From: Variovorax sp. PAMC26660
GTDB taxonomy: Bacteria; Pseudomonadota; Gammaproteobacteria; Burkholderiales; Burkholderiaceae_C
Length of the DNA: 64,000 nt
Assembly: GCF_014302995.1 (NCBI RefSeq)
Contig: NZ_CP060295.1
Span: forward strand, 6,749,501 to 6,813,500
Reading direction: 5' to 3'
Shown: piece by piece, positions 43,446 through 54,670 of the stretch
How the letters are laid out: each line of letters starts with the position of its first letter
How positions within the stretch are numbered: position 1 is the stretch's first letter
The notes under the pieces: model-generated
The model's input: the letters and a program-made list of their open reading frames with translations, nothing else
Told to the model about the DNA's origin: nothing
Database searches by the model: none
Program-made: the position numbers and the translations under genes

Positions 43446-45083
43446 CTACAGCTCGTGCACGGGAATGAAGGGCGCCACCAGGCGCAACCGCAAGCGCTGC
43501 CAGGCGGTGGTTTCGGGCGGCACGTCGTACACCGTCTGCTTGCCGTCGTCGCCCAGCTCCACCCACTCGACGCTCTGGCTGCTGGCATTCAGGCGCAGCG
43601 CATAGGAGCTGCCGGCGTCCGCAAAACCTTCGAGCTGCTGCGCCATTTCCTCGCTCTCGATGATCAGGCCCAGTTCGGTGTTGAGCACGGCCGAGCGCGG
43701 ATCGAGGTTCATCGAGCCGAGAAACACCTCCTTGCGGTCGAGGATCGCGTTCTTCATGTGCAGCGCGCCGGTGCGGTGGCCGAAGATGCCCAGCTTGTGG
43801 CGCTTCACGCTCAGCGAGGGACTGATCTCGAAGATCTTCACGTCGGCCTTCAGCAGTTCCTTGATGTGGGCCCAGTAGCCCACATAGACCCACGGCTCGT
43901 CGGTCGACGCCAGTGAATTGGTCACGAGCGCGACGCTGACCCCGGCCTTGCGCGCGCCCACCAGGCTGTTGACCGAGCCTTCGCTCGGCACGAAGTAAGG
44001 CGACACCATCTTGATGTCGCTGTTCGCGGTCTTGAGCCACTGGATGACGCCTTCCGTGACGGTCCCCTTGATCGAGTTCTCGTGCTCGTTCAGGCCTTGC
44101 GTCTTCGTCAGCGGATCGAACAGGACGCGGGCCTTGGCCCACAGCAGCGGGCTGAGCCGATGGTTGGCCAGCTCGAACGGCAGGTTGAGCATCGGAACGA
44201 GGTCCGGCGCCACCGATGTCGGCTCGCCCTCGCCGGGATGCAAGGGCCTGCCGTCCGCCGGTATCTCGCTCGCCTCGGGCGGCTTCGCGTTCGCGGTCTG
44301 CTGCTGGAAGTTGTCCTGCAATTCGGCGCGGGTCAGTCCGGTGTACGCGATGCGTTCCAGGGGAAACACCACCTCGCTGTTCCAGTAGTGATCGAACTCG
44401 CTGGACAGGTCGCGCACCACCGGGCCGGCCACGAAGGTGTCCATGTCGATGAAGTTCGCGCCCTTGGCGTTCATCACGTACTCGTCGGCCATGTTGCGGC
44501 CACCGGCCACGGCCGCTGCGTTGTCCGCGACGAAGAGCTTGTTGTGCATGCGCCGGTTCACGCGGCGAAACTCCAGGCCCGAGCTGATGAAGCGGGTGAT
44601 CTCGCTGCCGCGGCCGCCCGGAAACGGATTGAACAGGCGCACTTCCACGTTCGGATAGCTGGCGAGCCCCAGCAGCAGATCGTCTTCGCCGGTCGTGTAC
44701 AGGTCGTCGACCAGCAGGCGGACGCGAACGCCCCGTGCTGCCGCTTCCCGCAACGCGCGCATCAGGGTGAGGCCCGTGTTGTCGCCTTGCAGCAGGTAGT
44801 ACTGCACGTCGAGGCTGCGGGTTGCGAGTTGGGTCAGCGCGATCCGCGTCGCGAACGAATTGGGGCCATAGGGCTGCAACTGAAACCCCGAGCGGCCGTC
44901 GGTCGGCAGCACCTTCTGTGTGATCGCGGCCAGCGGCGTCTGTGCATAGTCGTCGATGGCCAACGTCGGCGCGCGGACGACCTGCGGCGGCAAGCTGGAG
45001 CAGGCAGCCAGCAAGACGGCAACGCCGAGCGCCAGTACCGGGCGGAAGACGGGGGCAAGCAAGTCCCGAAACGCTTTTTTCAT
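43446..45083 (-). CDS. Phospholipase D-family lipoprotein (cardiolipin synthase-like)
   Basis: A 545-residue protein with two HKD motifs. A signal peptide ending in VLLAACSS (lipobox cysteine near residue 28) makes it a likely lipoprotein. HKD motif 1 is HNKLFVADNAAAVAGGRN near residue 175, and motif 2 is HMKNAILDRKEVFLGSMNLD near residue 445. The second match favours ClsC/YmdC-like proteins that transfer phosphatidyl groups. It is not linked to other lipid genes. Its gene is the left neighbour of the NRPS promoter region and is transcribed away from it. Confidence 0.87.
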   Translation of the reverse strand: MKKAFRDLLAPVFRPVLALGVAVLLAACSSLPPQVVRAPTLAIDDYAQTPLAAITQKVLPTDGRSGFQLQPYGPNSFATRIALTQLATRSLDVQYYLLQGDNTGLTLMRALREAAARGVRVRLLVDDLYTTGEDDLLLGLASYPNVEVRLFNPFPGGRGSEITRFISSGLEFRRVNRRMHNKLFVADNAAAVAGGRNMADEYVMNAKGANFIDMDTFVAGPVVRDLSSEFDHYWNSEVVFPLERIAYTGLTRAELQDNFQQQTANAKPPEASEIPADGRPLHPGEGEPTSVAPDLVPMLNLPFELANHRLSPLLWAKARVLFDPLTKTQGLNEHENSIKGTVTEGVIQWLKTANSDIKMVSPYFVPSEGSVNSLVGARKAGVSVALVTNSLASTDEPWVYVGYWAHIKELLKADVKIFEISPSLSVKRHKLGIFGHRTGALHMKNAILDRKEVFLGSMNLDPRSAVLNTELGLIIESEEMAQQLEGFADAGSSYALRLNASSQSVEWVELGDDGKQTVYDVPPETTAWQRLRLRLVAPFIPVHEL

Positions 45084-45607
45084 CCTGGCCTTCCCTTGGT
45101 CCGGACAGCCGGATCTTGATGCGGATTATTTCCCTCTTTCGGGCAGCGGGGCCAGTGCGTGCGCTGCTGGCAGCGTGAAGCGTGCGGATGCAGAGGCCGA
45201 CTTCATACCCAGACAAACGACAGTACTAACCAAGTCTTCAGTACCGACAACACCCACGGCCCCAAGGGGCTCTGCAATACCCCTAAGCATCGAACTAGAA
45301 GTTGCTGCGCTGCAACATCCTTCGGGTGCGTTTTCCCCTCGAAATACGATGAAAGCCTTCGATTCTCGACACCGCGATTCAGATCGCAACTTCAGGATGA
45401 AATCTTTCTCGCTCAGTGGCCATCGTGAAATATTGAAACGCCAAAAAGCGTCACTGAAATCGTTGCAACCACTTGTACATTGGTTTGGCAATGTGAACGA
45501 ATTGTCAACCGTGGCTCGGCGTCTCTCCCCGTGCGAAGCGCTCGCCACGTGTCCATTCAGCGTGCACTTGCATCGTTGCCGATTTCATTCAAGACCTGGA
45601 GTAGTGC
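45084..45607. other. 524-bp leader of the NRPS operon, no gene
   Basis: The stretch separates the divergent phospholipase and NRPS genes and looks less GC-rich than its flanks. It contains no convincing ORF. A short GTTGC / GCAAC dyad at 45301-45316 and a TTGAAA at 45434-45439 are visible, but I cannot name a regulator or define a promoter. Control of the operon most likely resides here. Confidence 0.4.
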
Positions 45608-48600
45608 ATGCATACCGTCGACCTGCTGGACAGCGCAACACCCCTTACCTCGGGTCAGATGGCGATGTGGCTCGGCGCCAGGTTCGCCTCGCCCGACACC
45701 AATTTCAACCTGGCCGAAGCCATCGAGATCGATGGTCCGGTCGACCCGGCCATCTTCCTGGCGTCCATGCGGCAAGTGGTCGAAGAGGCCGAGGCCACGC
45801 GGCTGCGTTTCGTCGATACCGAGCAAGGGCCGCGACAGATCGTGGCGTCGCCTTTCAGCCGCGAGATCCTCTACCTCGACTACAGCGAGAAGAGCGATCC
45901 CCGTGCCGAGGCAGAGACCTGGATGCACGCCGACTTCGGCCGCAACATCGATCTGGCGAACGGGCAGTTGTGGTTGTCCGCGCTGATTCGCTTGGCAGCC
46001 AATCGCCACATCTGGTACCACCGCAGCCATCACATCGTGCTTGACGGTTTCGGCGGCGGACTCATTGCACGACGCTTCGCGGACATCTACACCGCACGGG
46101 TCCAGCACACCGATGTTCCCGAAGCTTCGCGCTTCGCACCGATCGCACAGCTCGCCCACGAGGAGAACGCCTACCGCGAGTCCGGCCGCTTTCCGCGCGA
46201 CCGCCAGTACTGGATGGAGCGCTTCAGCGATGCGCCCGATCCGCTGAGCCTGGCGCAGCGGCGCTCGGTCAACGTCGGTGGCCTGCTGCGCCAGACCGTG
46301 CACCTGCCGGCCGCCAGCGTGCAGGCCTTGCAAGGCATTGCGCAGGAACTGGGCACCACGCTGCCGCAGATATTGATCGCCACCACCGCGGCCTACCTGT
46401 ACCGCGCCACCGGCATCGCCGACATGGTGATCGGCATCCCGGTGACTGCGCGCCACAACGACCAGATGCGGCGCGTGCCGGCCATGGTGGCGAATGCCTT
46501 GCCGCTGCGCCTTGCGATGAGCGCGCAGTTGCGCATCCCGGAGCTGATCCGCGAGGTCGGACGGCAGATGCGACAGATCCTGCGGCACCAGTCCTATCGC
46601 TACGAGTACCTGCGCAACGACCTGAACATGCTGGTGAACAACCGGCAGCTGTTCACGACCGTGGTCAACGTCGAACCCTTCGACTATGACCTGCGTTTTG
46701 CGGGGCACGCCGCGAAGCTGCGCAACCTGTCCAACGGCACTGCCGAGGACCTGGGCATCTTCCTGTACGAGCGCGGCAACGGGCAAGACCTGCAGATCGA
46801 CTTCGACGCCAATCCCGCGATCTACACCGCGCAGGCACTGGCCGATCATCAACGCCGGTTGCTGGCCTTCATCGCCGCTGTCATAGATGAGCCCGATCAA
46901 GCGGTCGGCCATGTCGATCTGCTGAGTACCGATGAGCGCCGGCAACTGCTGGTGGACTGGAACGACACCGGCCACGCAGTGCCCGACACCCACCTCACGG
47001 CATTGATCGAGGCACAGCTCGCAGGCAACCCGAGCGGCATTGCATTGCGCTTCGACGGACAGACGATGCGCAACGACGAACTGAACCGTCGCGCCAATCG
47101 GCTGGCCCACCTGCTGCGCGCACGCGGCGCGGGCCCGGAGCGCACCGTGGCGCTCGCCCTCCCCCGCTCGCTGGAGCTGATGGTGTCGTTGCTGGCTGTT
47201 CTGAAGACCGGCGCCGCCTATCTACCGGTCGATCCGGATTTCCCGCAGGACCGCATCGCCTTCATGCTCGGCGACGCGCAGCCGGTGTGCCTGATCACGA
47301 CTTCCGCCTTGTCGGAGGTACTGCCGGGCCATGCATCGCAATTGCTGCTCGACCTTCCGCAAACGATTGCCGAACTGGTGAGTTGTGCGGACACCAACCC
47401 CGGCGCTGCCATCGATCCCTCGCACCCGGCCTATGTGATCTACACCTCCGGCTCCACCGGCACGCCGAAGGGCGCGGTGGTGTCGCACCGCGCCATCGTC
47501 AATCGCCTGCGCTGGATGCAGGACCGCTACGGCCTGCAGGCCGACGACCGCGTGCTGCAGAAAACCCCTTCGAGCTTCGACGTGTCGGTCTGGGAATTCT
47601 TCTGGCCCCTGATCGACGGCGCGACGCTGGTGCTCGCAAAACCGGGCGGCCACAAGGACGCGGCCTACCTGGCCGACCTCATCGGCAGGGAAGGCATCAC
47701 CACACTGCACTTCGTGCCCTCGATGCTCGAAGTCTTCCTGCGCGAACCCGCGGCCGCCGCGTGCACGTCGCTGCGGCGGGTGATCTGCAGCGGCGAGGCT
47801 TTGTCGCCCGCGCTGCAATCGCAGTTCCAGCAACACCTGACCTGCGAACTGCACAACCTCTATGGTCCGACCGAAGCGGCGGTCGACGTCACCGCGTGGG
47901 AATGCCAGCGCGCACCCGAGATCGAGTCGACATCGGAGCGTGTTCCCATCGGCCGCCCGATCTGGAACACGCAGATGCATGTGCTCGACAGCGGCCTGCA
48001 GCTCGTGCCTCCGGGCGTGACGGGCGAGCTGTACATCGCCGGCGTCGGTCTGGCGCGCGGCTACCTGAACCGTCCGCTGCTCAGCGCCGAACGCTTCATC
48101 GCCAACCCCCACGGCGCGCCCGGCAGCCGCATGTACCGCACTGGCGACCTCGCGTGCTGGCGCCATGACGGCAGCCTCGACTTTCTCGGACGCGCCGACC
48201 AGCAGGTGAAGATCCGCGGCCTGCGCATCGAGCCGGGCGAGATCGAGTCGGTGCTGCTGCAGCACCCCCAAGTTGCACAGGCCGCGGTGATTGCGCGTGA
48301 AGACGTGGCCGGCGACAAGCGCCTCGTGGCCTATGTCGTTGCGGCGGATGCCAGCGATCCGCAGGCGTCCGAATTGCGCGCGCACCTGGCGCAGGCCCTG
48401 CCCGACTACATGGTGCCCTCGGCCTTCGTCAGCCTGCCGGCCCTGCCGCTCGGCCCGAGCGGCAAGCTCGATCGCAAGGCGCTGCCGGCGCCCGAGCAGC
48501 AAGCCGCCACGCCCTACGCCGCACCGCGCACGCCCACCGAAAAGATACTGGCCGGCCTCTGGGCCGAGACCTTGCACCTGCAGCGCGTCGGTGTCCACGA

Positions 48601-51600
48601 CAACTTCTTCGAACTCGGCGGCCACTCGCTGATGATCGTGCAGCTGATCTCGATGATCCGGCAGCAGTTCATGATCGACCTGCCGGTGGACACGCTGTTC
48701 CAAGTGTCGACCATCGCAGGTCTTGCGGAGCTGCTCGATCAGGAGTCGGTGGCGCGCCCCAGCCTCACGCCGATGCTGCGCCCGGCGCGCATTCCGCTGT
48801 CGTTTGCGCAGCGCCGCCTGTGGCTGATGAACCAGCTCGAACAAGCCAACCCGGCCTACAACATGCCGCTGGCCTTGCGCCTGTCCGGTGTACTGGACCG
48901 CGTGGCGTTGCACGAGGCACTGGGTGACCTGGTGCAGCGCCATGAGAGCCTGCGCACCATCTACCCGAACGAAGACGGGTTGCCGTACCAGCACATCCTC
49001 GACGGCGCGGATGCGTTGCCGGCGGTGATCGAAGCCGACAGCAGCGAAGACGAGATCGCCGCCCAGTTGCATGCCGCGGCCCGCAGCGGCTTCGAGCTTG
49101 GCAGCACGACGCCCCTGCGTGCCCATCTGTTCAAGCTGGCCGCCGACGAACACGTGCTGCTGCTGCTCACACACCACATCGTCGGCGATGGCGCCTCGCT
49201 GCTGCCGCTGGCGCGCGACCTCAGCGTGGCCTATGCCGCGCGCTGCGAAGGCAAGGCGCCGGGCTGGTTGCCGTTGCCACTGCAGTACGCCGACTACGCA
49301 CTGTGGCAGCAGGAATTGCTCGGCAGCGAAGACGATCCCGAAAGCATGGCGGGCCGCCAGCGCGAGTTCTGGCGCGAGACCCTGCGCGACCTGCCCGAGC
49401 AGATGAGCCTGCCCACCGACCGGCCGCATCCGGCCGTTCCCAGCTACCGCGGCGACGTGGTGCCGGTGCAGATCGGCGCACGCGTTCACGAGCGCATGCT
49501 GCAACTGGCGCGCGATGGCCAGGCCAGCGTCTTCATGGTGCTGCAGGCTGCGCTGGCGGGCTTGCTGAACCGGCTGGGCGGTGGCGACGACATCGTCATC
49601 GGAACACCGGTCGCAGGCCGCAGCGACCACGCGCTCGACGAGCTGATCGGCTGCTTCGTCAACGCGCTGGTGCTGCGCACCGACGCTTCAGGACAACCGA
49701 GCCTGCGCGAGCTGATCGCGCGGGTGCGCACCACCAACCTCGCGGCCTATGCGAACCAGGAGTTTCCATACGACCGCATCGTGGAGCTGCTGCGGCCGGA
49801 GCGCTCGCGCGCCAACCTGCCGCTGTTCCGGGTGATGCTGGGGTTCCAGCAGGGCAGCAACCGCTTGTCCTTCAGCCTGCCCGGCCTGTCGATCACGCCG
49901 CAGCCTGTGGCTATCGACACCGCGAAGTTCGACCTGTCTTTCATCCTCGACGAACAGCGCGGCACCGACGGCTTGCCGGGCGGCATTGCCGGCGGCATCC
50001 AGTACAGCACCGACCTGTTCGATCGCGGCACGGTCGAGGCCATCGCGGCCCGTCTGGTGCGCTTGCTGGAAGAGGCTTGCGAGGCGCCCGACGAGGCGCT
50101 GAGCAGTCTCTCCATCCTGAGTGCCGAGGAGCACCGGCGTTTGCTGACCGACTGGAGCGGCCCCACGCGCGATCTGCCGCCGCTCACGCTGGCCGCCATG
50201 GTGCAAGCCCACGCCGCCGAGCGTCCGCATGCGGCAGCGGTGGTGCTGGACGACGCCACGCTCAGCTATGCCGAACTCGACGTGCGCGCGAACCGGCTCG
50301 CGCACCTGCTGCGCCGGCAAGGCATTGCGGCGGGCACCATCGTCGCGACGGTGCTGCCGCGCTCGCTCGACCTTGTCGTGGCGCATCTGGCCATCGTCAA
50401 GGCGGGGGCGGCTTACCTGCCGATCGATCCCCATCACATGTCGGCGCGCAGCGCCTTCGTGTTCGAGGAAGCGACGCCGGCCGCCGTGCTGACCCATGCC
50501 GCGCTGCTGCCACGGCTGGCCGGCGTTCTTCATTGCGTGGCGCTCGACAGCGACGAAACGGTCGCCGCGCTGGCGATCCAGTCGGACGATGCTGTCGCGC
50601 CAGCGCAGGCCGTCGATCCGCAGGATGCCGCCTACATCATCTACACCTCCGGCTCCACCGGCGTGCCCAAGGGCGTGGTCGTGCCTCATGCAGGCTTGAG
50701 CAGCCTGGGAACGGCCATGGCGGAGCGGCTCGCCATCGGCCACGATTCGCGCGTGCTGCAGTTCTCCTCCTGCGGTTTCGACGCCTCCGTCATGGACGCG
50801 TTGATGGCCTTCCATGCCGGCGCCGCGCTGGTGGTGCCGGCGGCACAACAACTGCTGGGCCCGGACCTGGCCGATCTGCTCGAAAGGCAGGCCGTCAGCC
50901 ATGCGTTGATTCCGCCCGCTGCGCTCGCGACCTTGCCGCATGGCGAGTTCCGTCACCTGCAAACGCTGGTGGTGGGCGGCGAAGCCTGCCCCGCCGCGCT
51001 CGCCGCGCGGTGGTCGCAAGGCCGCCGCATGGTCAACGCCTACGGCCCGACCGAGATAACCATCTGCGCGAGCATGAGCGCACCGATGACGAGCGAAGCG
51101 CAGCCGTCCATCGGCCAGCCGATCTGGAACACGCGGATGTATGTGCTCGACGACAGCCTGCAGCCGGTGCCACCCGGCGTGGCGGGCGAGCTGTACATCG
51201 CCGGCAGCGGCCTGGCGCGCGGCTACCTGAACCGTCCGCTGCTCAGCGCCGAGCGCTTCATCGCCAACCCCTACGGCGCGCCCGGCAGCCGCATGTACCG
51301 CACCGGCGACCTCGCACGCTGGCGCAGCGACGGCAGCCTCGACTTCCTCGGCCGTGCCGACCAGCAAGTCAAGATTCGCGGCTTCCGCATCGAGACCGGC
51401 GAGATCGAATCCGTGCTGCTGCGGCATCCACAGGTGACGCAGGCCGCCGTGGTCGTGCGCGAGGACGTGCCGGGCGACAAGCGCCTGGTGGCTTATGTGG
51501 TCGCCGCCGCCGACTTGCAGCCGACCGAGCTGCGCGCCCACATGGCGCAGGCGCTGCCCGACTACATGGTGCCCTCGGCCTTCGTCCATCTGCCGACCCT

Positions 51601-53095
51601 GCCGCTGAACCAGAGCGGCAAGCTCGACCGCAAGGCACTGCCGGTGCCCGAGCAGCAGGCCGCCGCGCCCTATGCCGAGCCCCGCACACCGACCGAGAAA
51701 CAGCTCGCCGAACTCTGGGCCGACACCCTGCATCTGGAGCGCGTCGGCATCCACGACAACTTCTTCGAACTCGGCGGCCATTCGCTGATGGCCATCCAGC
51801 TCGGCATGCGCATCCGTGAACGGATGCGGCCGGACTTTCCGCATGCCGAGGTCTACAACCGCCCGTCGATTGCCGAGCTGGCGGCATGGATCGACAACGT
51901 CGGCGGCGTGGCCGAGGCGCTGGACCTGTCGCGCGAACTGCATCTGCCTGAACACATCCGCAGCCAAGGGGCGTCGCCGACGCTGGCGCCGAAGCGCGTG
52001 TTTCTCACCGGTGCCAGCGGCTTCGTCGGCAGCCATCTGCTGGCCGCGCTGCTGCGCGACACCTCGGCCTGCGTGGTCTGCCATGTGCGCGCGGCCGACG
52101 AGGACGCAGGCACGCTGCGCCTGAAGCGCACGCTGGCGCAGCGCCAGCTCGGCGCGATCTGGGACGACGCGCGCATCAAGGTCGTGACCGGCGACCTCGG
52201 CAAGCCGCAACTCGGCCTCGACGACAGCGCGGTGCAACTGGTGCGCGACGGCTGCGACGCCATCTACCACTGCGCCGCGCAGGTCGATTTTCTGCATCCC
52301 TATGCGAGCCTGAAGGCAGCGAATGTCGGGAGCGTGGTCACGCTGCTCGAATGGACTTCGCAGGGCCGGCCCAAGAGCATGCACTACGTGTCCACGCTGG
52401 CAGTGATCGACCAGAACAACAAGGACGGCACCGTCACCGAGCAATCCGCGCTGGCCTCGTGGCGCGGCCTGGTGGACGGCTACAGCCAGAGCAAGTGGGT
52501 CGGCGATGCGCTGGCCCGCGAAGCGCAGGCGCGCGGCATGCCGGTCGCGATCTACCGGCTGGGCGCGGTGACCGGCGACCACACGCATGCGATCTGCAAC
52601 GCCGAAGACCTGATCTGGCGCGTGGCGCACCTCTATGCGGACCTGGAGGCAATTCCCGACATGGACCTGCCGCTCAACCTGACACCGGTGGACGACGTGG
52701 CGCGCGCCATCCTCGGCCTGGCGGGGCAGCAGGCTTCGTGGGGCCAGGTGTTCCACCTGATGAGCCAGGCGCCGCTGCGGGTGCGCGACATTCCACCCGT
52801 CTTCGAGCGGCTGGGCATGCGGCTCGAACCGGTGGGGCTGGCGCCCTGGCTGCAGCGCGCGCATGCGCGGCTCGCGGTCGGGCAAGACCGCGACCTGGCA
52901 GCGGTGCTGGCGATCCTCGACCGCTACGACACCTCGGCCACGCCGCCGCAGGTGAGCGGCGCGGCGACGCACGCGCAGCTCGAAGCCATCGGCGCACCCA
53001 TCCGTCCGGTGGACCGCGACCTGCTGCAGCGCTACTTCGTCGATCTCGGCATCGACACCAAGGCGCGCCGCACGCTGGAAACGAGCAAGTCGTAG
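45608..53095 (+). CDS. Two-module non-ribosomal peptide synthetase with reductase (C-A-T-C-A-T-R)
   Basis: A 2,495-residue NRPS. C1 has HHIVLDG (His141). A1 has [11 protein letters not shown] (612) and specificity residues D, V, W, H, I, S, L, V, D, K, which is a serine-type code. T1 has its pantetheine serine in GGHSL (Ser1007). C2 has HHIVGDG (1189). A2 has [11 protein letters not shown] (1679) and code D, A, M, L, V, G, A, I, C, K, a hydrophobic-type code I cannot resolve. T2 has Ser2059. The terminal reductase has [11 protein letters not shown] (2131) and YSQSK (Tyr2292, Lys2296). Release should be by NADPH reduction to an aldehyde or alcohol. An N-terminal C domain before the first A suggests acyl initiation. 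All active-site motifs are intact. GGAG precedes the ATG. Confidence 0.95.
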   Translation: MHTVDLLDSATPLTSGQMAMWLGARFASPDTNFNLAEAIEIDGPVDPAIFLASMRQVVEEAEATRLRFVDTEQGPRQIVASPFSREILYLDYSEKSDPRAEAETWMHADFGRNIDLANGQLWLSALIRLAANRHIWYHRSHHIVLDGFGGGLIARRFADIYTARVQHTDVPEASRFAPIAQLAHEENAYRESGRFPRDRQYWMERFSDAPDPLSLAQRRSVNVGGLLRQTVHLPAASVQALQGIAQELGTTLPQILIATTAAYLYRATGIADMVIGIPVTARHNDQMRRVPAMVANALPLRLAMSAQLRIPELIREVGRQMRQILRHQSYRYEYLRNDLNMLVNNRQLFTTVVNVEPFDYDLRFAGHAAKLRNLSNGTAEDLGIFLYERGNGQDLQIDFDANPAIYTAQALADHQRRLLAFIAAVIDEPDQAVGHVDLLSTDERRQLLVDWNDTGHAVPDTHLTALIEAQLAGNPSGIALRFDGQTMRNDELNRRANRLAHLLRARGAGPERTVALALPRSLELMVSLLAVLKTGAAYLPVDPDFPQDRIAFMLGDAQPVCLITTSALSEVLPGHASQLLLDLPQTIAELVSCADTNPGAAIDPSHPAYVIYTSGSTGTPKGAVVSHRAIVNRLRWMQDRYGLQADDRVLQKTPSSFDVSVWEFFWPLIDGATLVLAKPGGHKDAAYLADLIGREGITTLHFVPSMLEVFLREPAAAACTSLRRVICSGEALSPALQSQFQQHLTCELHNLYGPTEAAVDVTAWECQRAPEIESTSERVPIGRPIWNTQMHVLDSGLQLVPPGVTGELYIAGVGLARGYLNRPLLSAERFIANPHGAPGSRMYRTGDLACWRHDGSLDFLGRADQQVKIRGLRIEPGEIESVLLQHPQVAQAAVIAREDVAGDKRLVAYVVAADASDPQASELRAHLAQALPDYMVPSAFVSLPALPLGPSGKLDRKALPAPEQQAATPYAAPRTPTEKILAGLWAETLHLQRVGVHDNFFELGGHSLMIVQLISMIRQQFMIDLPVDTLFQVSTIAGLAELLDQESVARPSLTPMLRPARIPLSFAQRRLWLMNQLEQANPAYNMPLALRLSGVLDRVALHEALGDLVQRHESLRTIYPNEDGLPYQHILDGADALPAVIEADSSEDEIAAQLHAAARSGFELGSTTPLRAHLFKLAADEHVLLLLTHHIVGDGASLLPLARDLSVAYAARCEGKAPGWLPLPLQYADYALWQQELLGSEDDPESMAGRQREFWRETLRDLPEQMSLPTDRPHPAVPSYRGDVVPVQIGARVHERMLQLARDGQASVFMVLQAALAGLLNRLGGGDDIVIGTPVAGRSDHALDELIGCFVNALVLRTDASGQPSLRELIARVRTTNLAAYANQEFPYDRIVELLRPERSRANLPLFRVMLGFQQGSNRLSFSLPGLSITPQPVAIDTAKFDLSFILDEQRGTDGLPGGIAGGIQYSTDLFDRGTVEAIAARLVRLLEEACEAPDEALSSLSILSAEEHRRLLTDWSGPTRDLPPLTLAAMVQAHAAERPHAAAVVLDDATLSYAELDVRANRLAHLLRRQGIAAGTIVATVLPRSLDLVVAHLAIVKAGAAYLPIDPHHMSARSAFVFEEATPAAVLTHAALLPRLAGVLHCVALDSDETVAALAIQSDDAVAPAQAVDPQDAAYIIYTSGSTGVPKGVVVPHAGLSSLGTAMAERLAIGHDSRVLQFSSCGFDASVMDALMAFHAGAALVVPAAQQLLGPDLADLLERQAVSHALIPPAALATLPHGEFRHLQTLVVGGEACPAALAARWSQGRRMVNAYGPTEITICASMSAPMTSEAQPSIGQPIWNTRMYVLDDSLQPVPPGVAGELYIAGSGLARGYLNRPLLSAERFIANPYGAPGSRMYRTGDLARWRSDGSLDFLGRADQQVKIRGFRIETGEIESVLLRHPQVTQAAVVVREDVPGDKRLVAYVVAAADLQPTELRAHMAQALPDYMVPSAFVHLPTLPLNQSGKLDRKALPVPEQQAAAPYAEPRTPTEKQLAELWADTLHLERVGIHDNFFELGGHSLMAIQLGMRIRERMRPDFPHAEVYNRPSIAELAAWIDNVGGVAEALDLSRELHLPEHIRSQGASPTLAPKRVFLTGASGFVGSHLLAALLRDTSACVVCHVRAADEDAGTLRLKRTLAQRQLGAIWDDARIKVVTGDLGKPQLGLDDSAVQLVRDGCDAIYHCAAQVDFLHPYASLKAANVGSVVTLLEWTSQGRPKSMHYVSTLAVIDQNNKDGTVTEQSALASWRGLVDGYSQSKWVGDALAREAQARGMPVAIYRLGAVTGDHTHAICNAEDLIWRVAHLYADLEAIPDMDLPLNLTPVDDVARAILGLAGQQASWGQVFHLMSQAPLRVRDIPPVFERLGMRLEPVGLAPWLQRAHARLAVGQDRDLAAVLAILDRYDTSATPPQVSGAATHAQLEAIGAPIRPVDRDLLQRYFVDLGIDTKARRTLETSKS
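47949..48330 (+). repeat. Duplicated adenylation-domain segment, copy 1
   Basis: This part of A1 is collinear with 51111-51492 in A2 (offset 3,162 bp) and very similar at the DNA level, including third codon positions. It covers the end of the large A subdomain and the small subdomain, from the IWNT segment to the YVVAA segment. The specificity-determining part upstream differs. This suggests duplication or gene conversion outside the substrate pocket. Confidence 0.7.
51111..51492 (+). repeat. Duplicated adenylation-domain segment, copy 2
   Basis: Partner of the segment at 47949-48330 in A1, with the same reading frame and domain position. The long shared DNA stretch (for example GGCTACCTGAACCGTCCGCT in both copies) contrasts with the divergent pocket-forming regions of A1 and A2. 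Confidence 0.7.
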
Positions 53096-53103
53096 GAGGA
53101 CCG

Positions 53104-54423
53104 ATGGCACGCTATCTCATTGCGGCAACCGCGTTGCCGGGACACGTGCTGCCGATGCTGGCCATCGCGCAGCATCTGGTGGGCCTGGGGCACGAGGTGC
53201 GGGTGCACACCGCGAGCCAGTTCAGGGCGCAGGCCGAGGCGACCGGCGCCAGCTTCACCGCCTTCGAGCCGGCCATCGACTACGACTACCGGCAGCTCGA
53301 CCAGCGCTTTCCCGAACGCCAGCGTCTGTCTTCGGCGCATGCCCAGTTGTGCTTCGGCCTGAAGCACTTCTTTGCGGATGCGATGGCACCGCAGTTGAAG
53401 GGCCTTCGCGGCATCCTGCAGGACTTCAGGGCCGATGCCATCGTGGTCGACACGATGTTCTGCGGCACCTTTCCGCTGCTGCTGGGCGCGCGCGCGGCCC
53501 GTCCGGCGGTTGTCTCCATCGGCATCTCGGCGCTGCCGCTGTCCAGTTGCGACACGGCGTTCTTCGGTACCGCGCTGCCGCCGTCGTCCACACCCGAAGG
53601 GCGGGCGCGCAACCGCTCGATGAACGCCAACCTCAAGCAGGCGATGTTCGGTGGGGTGCAGCGCTACTTCGACGCCTTGCTGGCGTGCATGGCCTTGCCT
53701 GCGCTGCTGGATTTCTTCATCGACGCCATGGTCACGCTGCCCGACCTCTACCTGCAGGCGACGGCCGCTTCCTTCGAGTACCCGCGCAGCGACCTGCCGG
53801 CCTCGGTGCATTTCGTCGGCCCGTTGCTCGCACCCGCCAGCCGCGACTTCACGCCGCCCGACTGGTGGCACGAACTGGACGACGGCCGTGCGGTCGTGCT
53901 GGTCACGCAGGGCACGCTGGCCAACCAGAATCCGGCGCAGTTGATCGGCCCGACCCTGCAGGCCCTGGCGGGCGACAAGGGCATTCAGGTCATCGCCACC
54001 ACCGGCGGCCCCGTGCCTGCCGCGCTGAGTGCGAACGTGCCAGCTAACGCTCGCGTGTTGCCGTTCCTGCCCTACGACCGGTTGCTGCCCAAGGTGCATG
54101 CCATGGTGACCAACGGCGGCTATGGCTCGGTCAACCATGCGCTCAGCCTCGGCGTGCCGTTGGTGGTGGCGGGCGGCACCGAGGAAAAGCCCGAGATCGC
54201 CGCACGCGTGGCCTGGTCGGGCACCGGCATCAATCTCGGCAGCGGCCAGCCCGGTGCCCGGCAGATCGGCGACGCCGTGCGCAAGGTGCTGGGCCCATCC
54301 ACCTACCGGCAGCGCGCCGCCGCGCTGCGCGAGGACTTCGCGCGTCATCACGCGCTGGGCGGCATCGCGCAAGCCCTCACCGCACTCCAGCACACAACCC
54401 CCGCATCCGCGGAAACGGCTTGA
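53104..54423 (+). CDS. GT1-family glycosyltransferase (RhlB/MGT-like)
   Basis: A 439-residue GT-B glycosyltransferase of family GT1, similar in layout to rhamnosyltransferase RhlB and macrolide glycosyltransferases. The N-domain shows LPGHVLPMLAIAQHLVGLGHEV. The C-domain shows VLVTQGTLANQNP and the nucleotide-sugar motif region FLPYDRLLPKVHAMVTNGGYGSVNHALSLGVPLV. It likely transfers the first sugar, perhaps from dTDP-L-rhamnose, to a hydroxyl of the peptide (Ser side chain or the reduced terminus). It follows the NRPS stop by 8 bp with an AGGAGGA ribosome binding site, so it is in the same operon. No sugar-nucleotide synthesis genes are nearby. Confidence 0.88.
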   Translation: MARYLIAATALPGHVLPMLAIAQHLVGLGHEVRVHTASQFRAQAEATGASFTAFEPAIDYDYRQLDQRFPERQRLSSAHAQLCFGLKHFFADAMAPQLKGLRGILQDFRADAIVVDTMFCGTFPLLLGARAARPAVVSIGISALPLSSCDTAFFGTALPPSSTPEGRARNRSMNANLKQAMFGGVQRYFDALLACMALPALLDFFIDAMVTLPDLYLQATAASFEYPRSDLPASVHFVGPLLAPASRDFTPPDWWHELDDGRAVVLVTQGTLANQNPAQLIGPTLQALAGDKGIQVIATTGGPVPAALSANVPANARVLPFLPYDRLLPKVHAMVTNGGYGSVNHALSLGVPLVVAGGTEEKPEIAARVAWSGTGINLGSGQPGARQIGDAVRKVLGPSTYRQRAAALREDFARHHALGGIAQALTALQHTTPASAETA

Positions 54424-54445
54424 ACGCCAAGCAAGGAAACCGACG

Positions 54446-54670
54446 ATGAGCAGCAACCCGTTTGACGACAAGAGCGCCAGCTTCCTGGTGCTGGTGAACG
54501 AAGAAGGACAGCACTCGCTGTGGCCGGGCTTCATCGGCGTGCCCGCCGGCTGGACGGTGGCCCTGGCGGCAACCGACAGGGCCGCCTGCGACGACTTCAT
54601 CGAGACCCATCGGCGTGACATGCGGCCGCGCTCGCTGGTGGCCAGGGACCTCGATGCCACCAAGGCATGA
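54446..54670 (+). CDS. MbtH-family NRPS accessory protein
   Basis: A 74-residue MbtH-like protein. It shows the family core NEEGQHSLWP, PAGW, and the C-terminal RRDMRPRSL. MbtH proteins bind adenylation domains and are needed for folding or activity of many of them, so this supports dependence of A1 or A2 in the NRPS. It lies 22 bp after the GT1 gene in the operon with an AAGGAA ribosome binding site. Confidence 0.95.
   Translation: MSSNPFDDKSASFLVLVNEEGQHSLWPGFIGVPAGWTVALAATDRAACDDFIETHRRDMRPRSLVARDLDATKA

Noticed and set aside
45301..45316. Possible lux-box-like dyad GTTGC...GCAAC before the NRPS
   Set aside because: Imperfect, too short, and no LuxR-type regulator in the window.
47222..49630. 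Minus-strand open frame of about 800 codons in the NRPS
   Set aside because: Same reason as the other antisense frames; no start context and no recognisable family.
45608..53095. NRPS as a siderophore synthetase because of EntF-like C1-A1
   Set aside because: No dihydroxybenzoate, hydroxamate, TonB receptor or iron-regulated genes are linked, and the operon has glycosyltransferases and a reductase instead.
49688..53110. Minus-strand open frame of 1,140 codons opposite the NRPS
   Set aside because: It is a GC-rich shadow of the NRPS gene. The translation is low-complexity (Arg/Gly/Gln/His) with no domain, while the plus strand shows every NRPS motif.
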